Source: Paracoccaceae bacterium
Lineage (GTDB): Bacteria; Pseudomonadota; Alphaproteobacteria; Rhodobacterales; Rhodobacteraceae
Direction of reading: 5' to 3'
Length of the DNA: 64,000 nucleotides
Assembly: GCA_021647745.1 (NCBI GenBank)
Contig: JAKIUB010000008.1
Location: 32,412 to 96,411, forward strand
Part shown: positions 15,816-24,452 of the stretch, piece by piece
Position numbering within the stretch: position 1 is the stretch's first letter
Layout of the letters: each line of letters starts with the position of its first letter
Notes under the pieces: generated by a model
Databases searched by the model: none
Told to the model about the DNA's origin: nothing
The model's input: the letters and a program-made list of their open reading frames with translations, nothing else
Position numbers and translations under genes: made by a program

Positions 15816-17087
15816 ATGAATCATACTTGGCAGTATATTTATTTCGAAGGCTTGGATGCCGGGGTCGCCGTCAAGGTAGATGCCGGTTTTTATGATTCTC
15901 TTCCCGCAATTTTTGCCCATTGGCCTTACCGGATTATGGCCGCAGAGCAGGGCGAGGTTTTTGCCCGTGTCGAGTTACTGGAGGGGCGCTATGTGCTTTC
16001 CTCCCCCTATATTAAGAAGGCCGAACCTTACCGCGAACCGGTGAACGCCATATGCGCTATCGTCGCGGAAATGGCGTGGGCGCAGTTGCGCGAGAAGCCT
16101 TCTCTTTTGTGCCTGCACGGGGCGGCTGCCGAGTTTTCGGGGCGGCTGGTGGTTTTTCCGGCTACGCGCCGCGCTGGTAAAAGCACGCTGTCGGTGGCTA
16201 TGCTTGCGGCGGGTATCAAGCTCTACACCGATGATTTTTTGCCGGTTTCTATCACAAAAAACGGCATGATCAGCGGGGTGTCTAGCGGGGTGTCGCCGCG
16301 CTTGCGCCTGCCAGTTCCCGCACAGATCGGCGACAGGGCAAAAAACTATTTGCAACAGCGCGAAACCCTGTCCAACAAGCAATATACCTATGTCGCCCCG
16401 CTTGATACCGAAAGCGCCCGTTTTGGCGAGGCGGCCCCTCTTGGCGGTGTGGTTTTTCTTGAACGGCAGGACGGGGCAACTGCAAGCCTGGTGCCGATCA
16501 ACAAGGCCGAGGCGCTCAAAACCCTGATTCGACAAAACTTCTCCAGAGCGCTAAATGCTGGCGATATATTGGCTATGCTCGGGTTTCTTGCCGAAAACCT
16601 GCCCGCTTATGCGCTGCGCTATGATAAGGCGGAGCCAGCGATTGCTTTGCTGAAGCAGCAATTTTCCACATGGGGCGAGGCCCCAAAACCCTACCACCCG
16701 AAAAGCCCCCCCGCCAGTGTGCTGGATGATGGACCGCAGCCCTATACCACCTATGATGATATCTCCGTCGGGCAGTTTCGGCAGGCAAAGGGGGTTAAGG
16801 TTGTTTCCACAGATGGTCAGCGGTTTTTGACCGGCCGTAACGGGCAAAGTATCCATTATCTCAATGAGGGCGCGGCCATGATCTGGCAGATCTTGAGCGA
16901 ACCGGCCAGCGCGGCCGAGGCGGTGGATATTTTGCTGGCGGCCTTTCCCGAACAGCCTCGCGTGCAGATAGAAAAAGATGTAAACCGCAGCTTTCTGGAC
17001 TTTGCCGGTAATGGTTTGCTGTTCCGGCTGGAAGGCCCGCCTCTGCCGGCAGTGATGCCGCAGGAAAGCATGGCGGGCAAAACATGA
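15816..17087 (+). CDS. HPr-kinase-like domain fused to PqqD (RRE) domain
   Basis: A 423-residue fusion. Residues about 95-285 resemble the HPr-kinase-like fold: LCLHGAAAEFSG, a P-loop PATRRAGKST (115-124), then YTDDFLPV with the Asp pair (139-140) expected for catalysis. Residues about 325-405 are a PqqD-like domain (YLNEGAAMIWQIL, then IEKDVNRSFLDF), the fold used as a RiPP recognition element. HPr-kinase homologues phosphorylate serine in some lasso peptides. A role in binding and phosphorylating the Ser-rich neighbours is inferred. ATG 15816 has AGGAAA upstream. The stop overlaps the next start as ATGA. No cyclase or leader protease is seen here. Confidence 0.75.
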   Translation: MNHTWQYIYFEGLDAGVAVKVDAGFYDSLPAIFAHWPYRIMAAEQGEVFARVELLEGRYVLSSPYIKKAEPYREPVNAICAIVAEMAWAQLREKPSLLCLHGAAAEFSGRLVVFPATRRAGKSTLSVAMLAAGIKLYTDDFLPVSITKNGMISGVSSGVSPRLRLPVPAQIGDRAKNYLQQRETLSNKQYTYVAPLDTESARFGEAAPLGGVVFLERQDGATASLVPINKAEALKTLIRQNFSRALNAGDILAMLGFLAENLPAYALRYDKAEPAIALLKQQFSTWGEAPKPYHPKSPPASVLDDGPQPYTTYDDISVGQFRQAKGVKVVSTDGQRFLTGRNGQSIHYLNEGAAMIWQILSEPASAAEAVDILLAAFPEQPRVQIEKDVNRSFLDFAGNGLLFRLEGPPLPAVMPQESMAGKT

Positions 17088-17734
17088 GAAAGCTATTTTC
17101 TTCATTGCCAAAAGGCGCTCTGCCAGCATCGGAAGGTCCGGCACGCCCTGACCGGCGGGCAGCGCTGCGTCGGTTGGCCGGCGCGATGGTTGTGGCTTAT
17201 GTGGTGCCGGAAATGGTTGTTTTGAGTGCGGCGCGCGCCGGGCAGAGCGGCTCTGGCGGCAGCAATTCTCTTCCCAGCACGACTTCAGGCCCGTCCTTTT
17301 CCTCCGCCTCCTTTTCTGGCGCCTCTTTGGTCTCGGGCCCGGGGGCTTCGGTTTCCGTACCTTCGGCTTCGGCACCTTCGGCGTCAGGCTCTGAAACCCC
17401 TTCCGCTAGCGCCCCTGAAAGGACCGGCAATACCGATCGCTCCCCCGGTGACAGCTGTAATATATCCGGCCCTTCCGGTGCGAGCGGCCCGTCTTTTTCC
17501 CGCTCGGACATATCCCGGGCGCAGGAGGCGATCTCGGCTGGCTATGCTCGCCCGCTCGAGCAGATTTGGAATAATTTCAAGAGCCAGTATAATGGCAGAA
17601 TCATCGGAGTGAAATTCACCGGACGCCGCCGCAGCCCACAATACAGGTTTCGGGCGATCTCCCGGACGGGTCGGCTCGAAACGGTGACAATTTCGGCGCA
17701 AACCGGCGATATATTGAGGATTGTGGGCTGTTAA
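17084..17734 (+). CDS. Tat-type Ser-rich protein with C-terminal PepSY domain
   Basis: A 216-residue exported protein. Residues 23-52 are a twin-arginine-like signal (DRRAALRRL, hydrophobic core, AARA) containing YVVP (39-42) and LSAARAG, parallel to YTIP and LSAAQAG in the 15266 product. Residues 53-138 are a Ser/Gly/Pro/Ala linker with SGPS repeated. Residues about 140-214 look like a PepSY domain, ending VTISAQTGDILRIVGC. PepSY proteins often accompany two-component systems and may inhibit or signal in the envelope. It overlaps both neighbours (17084-17087 and 17734), so it is translationally coupled to the kinase-PqqD gene and the response regulator. Confidence 0.7.
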   Translation: MRKLFSSLPKGALPASEGPARPDRRAALRRLAGAMVVAYVVPEMVVLSAARAGQSGSGGSNSLPSTTSGPSFSSASFSGASLVSGPGASVSVPSASAPSASGSETPSASAPERTGNTDRSPGDSCNISGPSGASGPSFSRSDISRAQEAISAGYARPLEQIWNNFKSQYNGRIIGVKFTGRRRSPQYRFRAISRTGRLETVTISAQTGDILRIVGC

Positions 17735-18408
17735 TGCGGATACTGGTGGTGGAAGACGAGGTTTTGATTGCGGAGTCGATCAAAATCGCGCTGGAGGAAT
17801 CCGGCTTTGTGCCCGAGGTGGTTTCGGACGGGGATACCGCGTGGTTTCAGGGAGGCACGGAATCCTACGCTGCGGCGGTGCTGGATATCGGCCTGCCCAA
17901 GCTCGACGGGCTGAGCGTGCTGCGCAACTGGCGCAAGGAAAAGGTCGATATGCCGGTGATATTACTCACTGCCAAGGGCAGCTGGTCCGAGCGGGTAGAC
18001 GGGATAGACGCGGGGGCGGACGACTATTTGGTCAAACCTTTTCATATGGAAGAGCTGATCGCGCGGTTACGTGCCTTGTTGCGCCGCCAAGGGGCTAGCC
18101 GCACCCCGCAGTTTGAGGCCAGAGGGCTGATACTGGATACCCGCCAAATGAAGGTCAGCGTGAATGGCACCCCGATCAAAGTCACGCCGCTAGAGTTTCG
18201 GCTGCTGAATTTTTTGTTACATAATCAAGGGCGTGTTGTCTCTCAAGAGGAGCTGGCGACCAATATCTATTATCAGGATCAAGAGCCGGACAGCAACGCG
18301 ATCGAGGTACTGGTCGGGCGATTGCGGCGTAAGCTCAAGGTTGACATTATCGAAACCCGCCGTGGTTTTGGCTATCTGATAGATACTGTCTCCGGCGGGC
18401 AAACATGA
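17734..18408 (+). CDS. OmpR/PhoP-family response regulator
   Basis: A 224-residue two-domain regulator. The receiver has the acidic pocket VVEDE, phospho-acceptor Asp51 (AVLDIGLPKLDG), Thr in LLTAKG and Lys in YLVKPF. The C-terminal winged helix (about 130-220) carries LTPLEFRLL-like VTPLEFRLLNFLL and IEVLVGRLRRKL. The start overlaps the PepSY gene stop by one base, and the end overlaps the kinase start as ATGA. It presumably controls this operon and perhaps other envelope genes in response to the kinase at 18405. Confidence 0.92.
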   Translation: MRILVVEDEVLIAESIKIALEESGFVPEVVSDGDTAWFQGGTESYAAAVLDIGLPKLDGLSVLRNWRKEKVDMPVILLTAKGSWSERVDGIDAGADDYLVKPFHMEELIARLRALLRRQGASRTPQFEARGLILDTRQMKVSVNGTPIKVTPLEFRLLNFLLHNQGRVVSQEELATNIYYQDQEPDSNAIEVLVGRLRRKLKVDIIETRRGFGYLIDTVSGGQT

Positions 18409-19751
18409 GGCTCAGGTCTCTTGCCGCGCGGCTTATCTTGTTGTCGTGCCTGTCTATTGCGGTGGCGCTGGGCACGATCGGCTTTGTGCTTGGAGAGCGG
18501 TTTAATACCTATTTCGAAGACCGGGTATATAGCGAGCTTGGCGCCCATCTGGACCAACTGACGGCCAACCTTTCTTTTGATGCTGAAGGGGATATGGTGG
18601 TAAAATCACTGCCGGATCCGCGTTTTGAAGCACCTTTCAGCGGGCATTATTGGCAGGTGCAGCGGCCTGATCACCCGCAGATGGTCTCGCGGTCTTTGCT
18701 GACCGGCTCTATCAATGTCCCGGCTTTTTTCGAGGTGGGGATGTCGGTGCGCTCCGCACTTGAGTCGCCGCAGGGCCAGCCGCTATTGGCGCTCAGTCGT
18801 GCGGTTATTGTCGGGCTGGAGGAAGCCGAAAGCCGGGTAGAGCTGACCGTGGCGATTAATCAGAGCGAAGTGCAACGCGCGGCGGCGGGATTTCGCACCA
18901 CGATGCTGGGCTGGATGTTTCTTATCTTTCTTGGCTTGATCGGCGCTGCCTGGGTGCAGGTCAAGCTCGGCCTTGCGCCGCTCGAAACCCTGCGGCTCAA
19001 GGTAGAGCGGGTGCGCAGCGGGCAGGATGACCGGCTGAAGGGGAATTTTCCGACCGAGGTGCAGCCGCTGGCGCGTGAGGTAAACGAGCTGCTGGAACTA
19101 CACGAGATGACCGTCGAACAGGCACGCGAACGGGCTAGTAACTTGGCCCACGGCCTAAAAACTCCGTTGACGGTGATCAACACAGTAGCGCGCGATCTGC
19201 GTAAAAACGGCCAGAGCGCCGAGGCCGAGGAGATCGCCACGCAAATCGCCAGCATGTCGCATTTTATCGAGCGGGAGCTGGCTCGGGTGCGTATTCGCCC
19301 TGCCGGCCGGTTTGACCATCCTGCTCGCGAAGTGGCGCAAAAAATGCTCAAGACGATCCAGCGCTTCCCGCGCGAAACCCCGCTGGACTGGCAATTTGAT
19401 ATCCCGCAGGGGTTTACCTCGCCGTTTGATAGTCATGATCTGTCTGAGTTGCTCGGAAACTTGTTGGATAATGCCCGAAAATGGGCCGGCACGCAGGTGC
19501 GGCTGAGCGCGGGTGAAAGCGCAGATGGATGCCGGTATTTGCGGGTCGAGGATGATGGTGAAGGGGTGGACGAAGAGGGGTGTACGCGGCTCGGCCAGCG
19601 TGGGCAACGGCTGGATCCCTCGGCACAAGGCAGTGGCCTGGGCCTTGCCATCTGCACCGACCTGGCCGCACATTACGGTGCAACCATCGAAATTTCCCGC
19701 TCTTCCATGGGGGGGCTGATGGTTACGGTCAGTTGGCCGGCAACAGCCTGA
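18405..19751 (+). CDS. Membrane sensor histidine kinase (PhoQ-like class)
   Basis: A 448-residue kinase. TM1 is about 8-28, then a ~135-residue periplasmic sensor domain, TM2 about 167-187, a HAMP-like linker, a dimerisation helix with His249 in NLAHGLKTPLTV, and an ATPase domain with LLGNLLDNARKWA and GSGLGLAIC. The HGLKTPL form of the H box and the PepSY-type neighbour resemble PhoQ-type cation or peptide sensors. It is the last gene of a coupled set with the kinase-PqqD fusion, the PepSY protein and the response regulator. Confidence 0.9.
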   Translation: MRLRSLAARLILLSCLSIAVALGTIGFVLGERFNTYFEDRVYSELGAHLDQLTANLSFDAEGDMVVKSLPDPRFEAPFSGHYWQVQRPDHPQMVSRSLLTGSINVPAFFEVGMSVRSALESPQGQPLLALSRAVIVGLEEAESRVELTVAINQSEVQRAAAGFRTTMLGWMFLIFLGLIGAAWVQVKLGLAPLETLRLKVERVRSGQDDRLKGNFPTEVQPLAREVNELLELHEMTVEQARERASNLAHGLKTPLTVINTVARDLRKNGQSAEAEEIATQIASMSHFIERELARVRIRPAGRFDHPAREVAQKMLKTIQRFPRETPLDWQFDIPQGFTSPFDSHDLSELLGNLLDNARKWAGTQVRLSAGESADGCRYLRVEDDGEGVDEEGCTRLGQRGQRLDPSAQGSGLGLAICTDLAAHYGATIEISRSSMGGLMVTVSWPATA

Positions 19752-19851
19752 CCAGCCAGTTGGGCGTTATATGGTGCAATTTGCACGGGTTCTCCTTGTC
19801 GTGCGCCGCATTCCGCGCTATTCCAGAGCCAGACAAGAAAAGGAGCGTTCC

Positions 19852-20703
19852 ATGGAAAAAAAGCAATTTATGGCCAGCACCGAATGGCTGGAAAAACACC
19901 TGAACGCCCCTGATCTGCGGGTGCTGGATGCCAGCCTTGTGCTGCCGGGTGATCCGCGCGATTGCCGCGCCGAGTATGAGGCTTGCCATATTCCCCGTGC
20001 GCGGTTTTTTGATATCAACGATATTGCCGACAGCCGCTCCGAGCTGCCCCATATGGTGCCGCTGGTCGAGAAATTTATCTCCAGAATGCGGGCAATGGGG
20101 ATCGGGGACGGCCACCGTGTGGTGATTTATGATACCAATGATGCGCTGTTTTCGGCCGCGCGGGCGTGGTGGATGTTTAAACTGTTTGGCAAAAACGATG
20201 TGGCGATACTGGATGGCGGCCTGCCAAAATGGTTGCGCGAGGGGCGCCCTGTAGAGGATACACTGCCGATGCTGCGCGACCGGCACTTTACCGCGCGGCG
20301 CAATGCGGCACTGGTGCGCGATGTGACCCAGGTGGCCGCTTCGCTGAAGCTTGCTGATGCCCAGATTGTCGATGCCCGCTCGCCCGCTCGCTTTGCCGGC
20401 GAGGCGGAGGAGCTGCGCGAAGGGGTGCGCAAGGGCCGGATTCCAGGCAGCAAAAACGTATATTACAAAGACCTGACCGGCCCAAAGGGCACTCTGCTGC
20501 CGCTTGACGAGATTCGTGAAATTTTCGACGACGCGGGGATTGACCTCGACAAGCCGATTATCCTGACCTGTGGTTCGGGGGTGACCGCCTGTGTGCTGGC
20601 CCACGCGCTGGAGCGGCTCGGGCACCGGCAATGGTCGGTTTATGATGGCTCGTGGTCGGAGTGGGGAATGTATGAAGAGCTGGCGATTGAAGCAGGATGG
20701 TAG
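19852..20703 (+). CDS. sseA: 3-mercaptopyruvate sulfurtransferase (tandem rhodanese)
   Basis: A 283-residue two-domain rhodanese. The first, inactive domain holds RVLDASLVLPGDPRD and YDTNDALFSAARAWWM; the second has VDARSPARF and the active-site loop ILTCGSGVTACVLAHAL. CGSGVT marks the mercaptopyruvate rather than the thiosulfate branch. It moves sulfur from 3-mercaptopyruvate to thiols or cyanide in cysteine catabolism. ATG 19852 follows AAAAGGAG. It overlaps the GNAT gene by seven bases. Confidence 0.93.
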   Translation: MEKKQFMASTEWLEKHLNAPDLRVLDASLVLPGDPRDCRAEYEACHIPRARFFDINDIADSRSELPHMVPLVEKFISRMRAMGIGDGHRVVIYDTNDALFSAARAWWMFKLFGKNDVAILDGGLPKWLREGRPVEDTLPMLRDRHFTARRNAALVRDVTQVAASLKLADAQIVDARSPARFAGEAEELREGVRKGRIPGSKNVYYKDLTGPKGTLLPLDEIREIFDDAGIDLDKPIILTCGSGVTACVLAHALERLGHRQWSVYDGSWSEWGMYEELAIEAGW

Positions 20704-21203
20704 AGTATACGGTCACCTATCTGGAGATGACGGCGCGGCCCGGATATCCGCGCCCGCACCAGCCGCTCGGGCATACGGCAGCATTGTTGCATGCCGAAAA
20801 ACCGCCGCTGTGGTATTTTCTCGACCTTTACCGCGCTGTGGGCGCACAATATGACTGGACCGATAGGTTGTCCGATAGCGAGGAAGACCTGCGCGCTTTT
20901 GTGCAGCACCCCGATATGGCGCTATATACGCTGATCATTCAGGGTTGGTCTGCGGGGTTTTTTATGCTGGATTGTCGAGAGGCAGGGCTGTGCGACCTCG
21001 CCTATCTGGGGCTGGTGCCCGAGAGGCTCGGGCAAGGCTATGGCAAATACCTGCTGCAAGAAGCGGTACATATGGGGTGGGATATACCGGGAGTGAAAAA
21101 GCTTACGGTCAACACCTGCACACTGGACCATCCACGCGCACTGGCGCTTTACCAGAGTGCCGGTTTTTCTCCGGTGCGCCAAGAACAAATGACCCGAAAC
21201 TAG
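20697..21203 (+). CDS. GNAT-family N-acetyltransferase
   Basis: A 168-residue GCN5-related acetyltransferase. The acetyl-CoA loop is in LGLVPERLGQGYGKYLLQEA, followed by a C-terminal TCTLDHPRALALYQSAGF. The substrate is unknown. It begins inside the last codons of sseA and ends 15 bases before the aminotransferase, so the three probably form one transcript. Confidence 0.88.
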   Translation: MVEYTVTYLEMTARPGYPRPHQPLGHTAALLHAEKPPLWYFLDLYRAVGAQYDWTDRLSDSEEDLRAFVQHPDMALYTLIIQGWSAGFFMLDCREAGLCDLAYLGLVPERLGQGYGKYLLQEAVHMGWDIPGVKKLTVNTCTLDHPRALALYQSAGFSPVRQEQMTRN

Positions 21204-21218
21204 AAAAAGGAGAAACCC

Positions 21219-22400
21219 ATGCTGGAAAATCTGAAAGAGCAGGCGCCTGATAAAATCATCGAGCTGATCGGGTTGTTTGCCGCTGATGAGCGTGAAAACA
21301 AGCTCGACCTCGGGGTCGGGGTCTACAAAAATGCCGATGGCAAGACGCCGGTGATGCGGGCGGTAAAGGCGGCTGAAAAGATCCTGCTCGATAGTCAGGA
21401 GAGCAAATCCTATGTCGGGTTGCTGGGCGATCTATCCTATGTGGATGTGATGCGTGAGCTGATACTGGGAGACGTGGTGCCCGCAGGCCGGATATGCGGT
21501 GCACAAGAGCCGGGCGGCACCGGTGCCATTCGCCAGCTTTTCGAGCTGATCAAGGCCGCCAATGCCGACGCAACGGTGTGGATATCAAACCCGAGCTGGC
21601 CAAATCACGAGGCGATTTTGAAATACCTCGGGATCAAAGTTGGTAAATACCGCTATTTTGACGAGGTGAGTTGCGGGGTTGATTTTGAGGGCATGAAGGC
21701 TGATTTGTCTGCCGCCAAAGCCGGTGATGTGGTGCTGCTGCATGGTTGCTGCCATAACCCGACCGGGGCCAATATTACCCTTGCGCAATGGGGTGAGATT
21801 ACCGAACTGGTGCTGGCCAAGGGGCTGATGCCAATGATCGACATCGCCTATCAGGGCTTTGGCGACGGGCTGGAGGATGATGCCAAGGGGTTACGGCACA
21901 TGGCGGCGCGGGTGCCTGAAATGCTGATTGCGGCCTCTTGTTCCAAAAATTTCGGGCTCTATCGTGACCGTGTCGGTGCTGCGCTGATCATCTCGAAAGA
22001 CGAGGATGAGGCTGCGCTAAGCAAAGCCAATCTGGCAGGGCTGAACCGGCTGAATTTCTCCTTCCCGCCGGATCACGGGGCCAAGGTGGTGTCGATCATC
22101 ATGAATGATGCGGCTTTGCGCGCCGATTGGGAGGCCGAGCTGGAGGAGATGCGCCAAAACATGCTGAATTTGCGCCAAGGGCTGGCCGACGCCCTGCGCC
22201 GCGAGACCAATTCGGACCGGTTTGATTTTATTGCGGATCATCGCGGTATGTTTTCGCGCCTTGGGCTAAGCCCCGAGCAGGTGCTGAAGCTGCGCACAGA
22301 TTACGCAATATACATGGTTGGCGACAGCCGGATCAGCATTGCCGGCCTGCCCCATGGTGGGCTGGATAAGTTCGCCAAGGCCATTGCTTCGGTGGTTTGA
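21219..22400 (+). CDS. Class I aspartate/aromatic aminotransferase
   Basis: A 393-residue PLP enzyme of the AspC/TyrB branch. LDLGVGVYKNADG, QEPGGTGAIRQLFELI, WISNPSWPNHEAIL, LLHGCCHNPTGANITLAQW and the Schiff-base Lys in SCSKNFGLYRDRVG all match. It interconverts aspartate or aromatic amino acids with their keto acids using 2-oxoglutarate. It could supply aryl-pyruvates to the indolepyruvate oxidoreductase. A strong ribosome site (AAAGGAG) precedes the ATG. Hairpin GGGCGGGGAG/CCTCCGCCC (22404-22427) follows the stop but lacks a T-run. Confidence 0.93.
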   Translation: MLENLKEQAPDKIIELIGLFAADERENKLDLGVGVYKNADGKTPVMRAVKAAEKILLDSQESKSYVGLLGDLSYVDVMRELILGDVVPAGRICGAQEPGGTGAIRQLFELIKAANADATVWISNPSWPNHEAILKYLGIKVGKYRYFDEVSCGVDFEGMKADLSAAKAGDVVLLHGCCHNPTGANITLAQWGEITELVLAKGLMPMIDIAYQGFGDGLEDDAKGLRHMAARVPEMLIAASCSKNFGLYRDRVGAALIISKDEDEAALSKANLAGLNRLNFSFPPDHGAKVVSIIMNDAALRADWEAELEEMRQNMLNLRQGLADALRRETNSDRFDFIADHRGMFSRLGLSPEQVLKLRTDYAIYMVGDSRISIAGLPHGGLDKFAKAIASVV

Positions 22401-22510
22401 TCCGGGCGGGGAGAAACCCTCCGCCCCAGTAGTGTTGCTGGCGCAACAATATTGGGGCGTTTGGGCGGTGGCCTCGCTACGCTCGGCAGTCCTGAAATTA
22501 AAGGAAATAC

Positions 22511-23443
22511 ATGGTGGGGCAGGTTCCATATATCACCACGGACGGTATTGAAGACCGGCTTGGCTGGATGACCATGGTTGAGGCGCTTGAACAGGGGCAC
22601 CATAAGGCCCGCGCGCAGGTTGCTGATCAGGTCTTGCAGCGGGGGGAGGATACGCTGCTTTCCCGCGCCGCATGGATGGACGGACAGGGGGTCGCCGTTA
22701 AATCGGTAATGGTTTTTCCGGGCAACCCGCAACAAAACCTCCCTTCGGTTCATGGGGCCATGCTGCTGTTTAGCGATACCACCGGCGCTGTGGAAGCGGT
22801 GATAGATAGTGCGTTGGTGACCAAATGGAAAACCGTGGCGGACAGTTTGCTTGGCGTGCGGCTGTTGGCCCGCCCGGATGCGCGCCGCTTGCTGATTATT
22901 GGTGCCGGAGCCGTGGCGGCGGGGCTGGCGGAGGCCTATCCGGCGCTCTATCCAGGCATGCAGATCGAGATTTGGAACCGCAACCCGGAAAAGGCGGAAA
23001 CCCTTGCTGGAAACAAGCCCCATATGCGGGCAGTCACCAACCTGCCCGAGGCGGTCGCGCGGGCTGATATCATTTCCACCGCTACCATGAGCAAAGAACC
23101 CGTATTGAGGGGAGAATGGTTGCACAAAGGTCAGCATCTGGACCTGATCGGAGCTTTCACCAAAGAGATGCGCGAGGTGGATGACCTCGCCTTGCAGCGA
23201 GCCAGAATATTCGTGGATAATCGCGAGACAACCATTGAACATATCGGCGAGCTGACCATCCCGCTGGCCAGCGGCGCGATTGCACCTGCTGACATATTGG
23301 GTGACCTTTATGATCTGGCGCAGGGGGCGGCAGGGCGGGTCTCGCCTGATGATATCACCTTGTTTAAAAATGGTGGCGGCGCGCATCTGGATTTGATGGT
23401 CGGAAGGGTGATTTTGCAAGCATGGCGGGAAAAACCGGCTTGA
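22511..23443 (+). CDS. Ornithine cyclodeaminase / mu-crystallin family protein
   Basis: A 310-residue NAD(P)-dependent protein of the ornithine cyclodeaminase family. The substrate domain contains VKSVMVFPGNP and LPSVHGAMLLFSD, the Rossmann motif is LLIIGAGAVAAGLAEA, and ISTATMSKEPVL and HLDLIGAF follow. Members include ornithine cyclodeaminase, ketimine reductases and alanine dehydrogenases, so exact chemistry is open. Start ATG 22511 has AAAGGAAA upstream. Arginine/ornithine-linked metabolism would fit the agmatinase elsewhere in the window. Confidence 0.85.
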   Translation: MVGQVPYITTDGIEDRLGWMTMVEALEQGHHKARAQVADQVLQRGEDTLLSRAAWMDGQGVAVKSVMVFPGNPQQNLPSVHGAMLLFSDTTGAVEAVIDSALVTKWKTVADSLLGVRLLARPDARRLLIIGAGAVAAGLAEAYPALYPGMQIEIWNRNPEKAETLAGNKPHMRAVTNLPEAVARADIISTATMSKEPVLRGEWLHKGQHLDLIGAFTKEMREVDDLALQRARIFVDNRETTIEHIGELTIPLASGAIAPADILGDLYDLAQGAAGRVSPDDITLFKNGGGAHLDLMVGRVILQAWREKPA

Positions 23444-23474
23444 TCTTATCTGTGAGCAGCTCTAGCCTTACCCC

Positions 23475-23796
23475 ATGCACCCAAATCCGATATTTCGCTC
23501 TGACGACCACGCGCAAAGCCTGACCCTTGCCGCCACGCGTGCTTTCAGACGAGTTCGAGCAACGGTTGCTGCCCAAACCGCCATGGGATCTGGACAAGGT
23601 CAGCCTAGAGAACCGCAAAAAGATGCTACATATGCTGGTGCCCGCCGAGCTGGAAATCAGCCATATAGACGCGACATGGAAGCTTGGGCAAAATAAGCCG
23701 GAAGCCGTGCGAAAAGCAGCGGCACAGGCTTTGAAAAATAGCGCGATTGGTGCGGATGTTATGGCGTTGGCCGCTTTAATGGAGGATATCAAATGA
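23475..23796 (+). pseudogene. PaiB-type FMN-binding negative regulator, internally deleted
   Basis: The first 24 codons (MHPNPIFRSDDHAQSLTLA) match the N-terminus expected of PaiB-like FMN-binding proteins. The next recognisable part, in another frame, is the C-terminus: LSDEFEQRLLPKPPWDLDKV, ISHIDATWKLGQNKPEAVR. The central roughly 100-120 residues that form the split-barrel FMN site are absent, and the fusion near 23545 changes frame. A shorter open frame from 23527 could still be translated, but would encode only the tail. This is a deletion remnant. Confidence 0.75.
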
Positions 23797-24395
23797 AACT
23801 GACCTATTCTGGAACCTCGCCCTATGTGCGCAAAGTGATGGTGATGCTGGCCGAAACCGGGCAGCGCGATAAGGTGGAGCTGGAAACGGTAACAGTTTCT
23901 CCGCTAAAGCCCGGTGAGGTAGTGCCGGGCATAAACCCGCTGGGGAAAATCCCCTGCCTTATACTGGATGACACCAGCGCGCTCTTTGATAGCCGGGTGA
24001 TCTGCCGCTATCTGGATACGATGCATGACGGGGCTAAGCTTTACCCGGAAGGTAGCACGCTTTGGCCTCGTCTGGCCATTGAGGCGGCGGCAGACGGGGT
24101 GATGGAGGCCGCGATACTGATGGTATATGAGCAGCGTTTGCGGCCCGAGGCGGAGCGGTCTCCGGGTTGGGTAGAGGCACAATGGCTGAAGGTCAGCCGG
24201 ACGCTGGCTTGGCTGGACAAGCGGGCGGAGAGCTTTGAAAACCTTGATATGGCTGGTATCGCGGTGGGTTGCGCGCTTGGTTATCTTGATTTTCGCCATG
24301 ATGATCGGCAGTGGCGCAGCCTTGCCCCCAAGCTGGCCAGATGGGAGGCCGAGTTTTCAAAGCGACCATCCATGCAAGCCACCCAGCCCGCTTAG
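23793..24395 (+). CDS. Glutathione S-transferase family protein
   Basis: A 200-residue GST. The thioredoxin-like N-terminal domain has TYSGTSPYVRKVMVML (catalytic Ser region), NPLGKIPCLILDD with the cis-Pro and LFDSRVICRYLD, which binds the glutathione gamma-glutamyl group; the helical C-terminal domain follows. It conjugates glutathione or acts on small electrophiles; the substrate is unknown. Its ATG overlaps the end of the PaiB remnant (ATGA), which shows the original operon arrangement. Confidence 0.9.
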   Translation: MKLTYSGTSPYVRKVMVMLAETGQRDKVELETVTVSPLKPGEVVPGINPLGKIPCLILDDTSALFDSRVICRYLDTMHDGAKLYPEGSTLWPRLAIEAAADGVMEAAILMVYEQRLRPEAERSPGWVEAQWLKVSRTLAWLDKRAESFENLDMAGIAVGCALGYLDFRHDDRQWRSLAPKLARWEAEFSKRPSMQATQPA

Positions 24396-24452
24396 GTTAC
24401 ACGCGGCGCGTCAAACGCCGCGTTTTTGGCAGCTGTTTATTGGCGGCATCCC

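Noticed and set aside
15266..17734. Classical lasso-peptide cluster
   Set aside because: No asparagine-synthetase-like cyclase, transglutaminase-like protease or ABC exporter is present, and the repeat peptides have Tat-like signals; only the recognition and kinase parts resemble lasso systems.
22404..22427. Terminator after the aromatic aminotransferase
   Set aside because: A good GC stem but no T-run; not listed as a separate feature.
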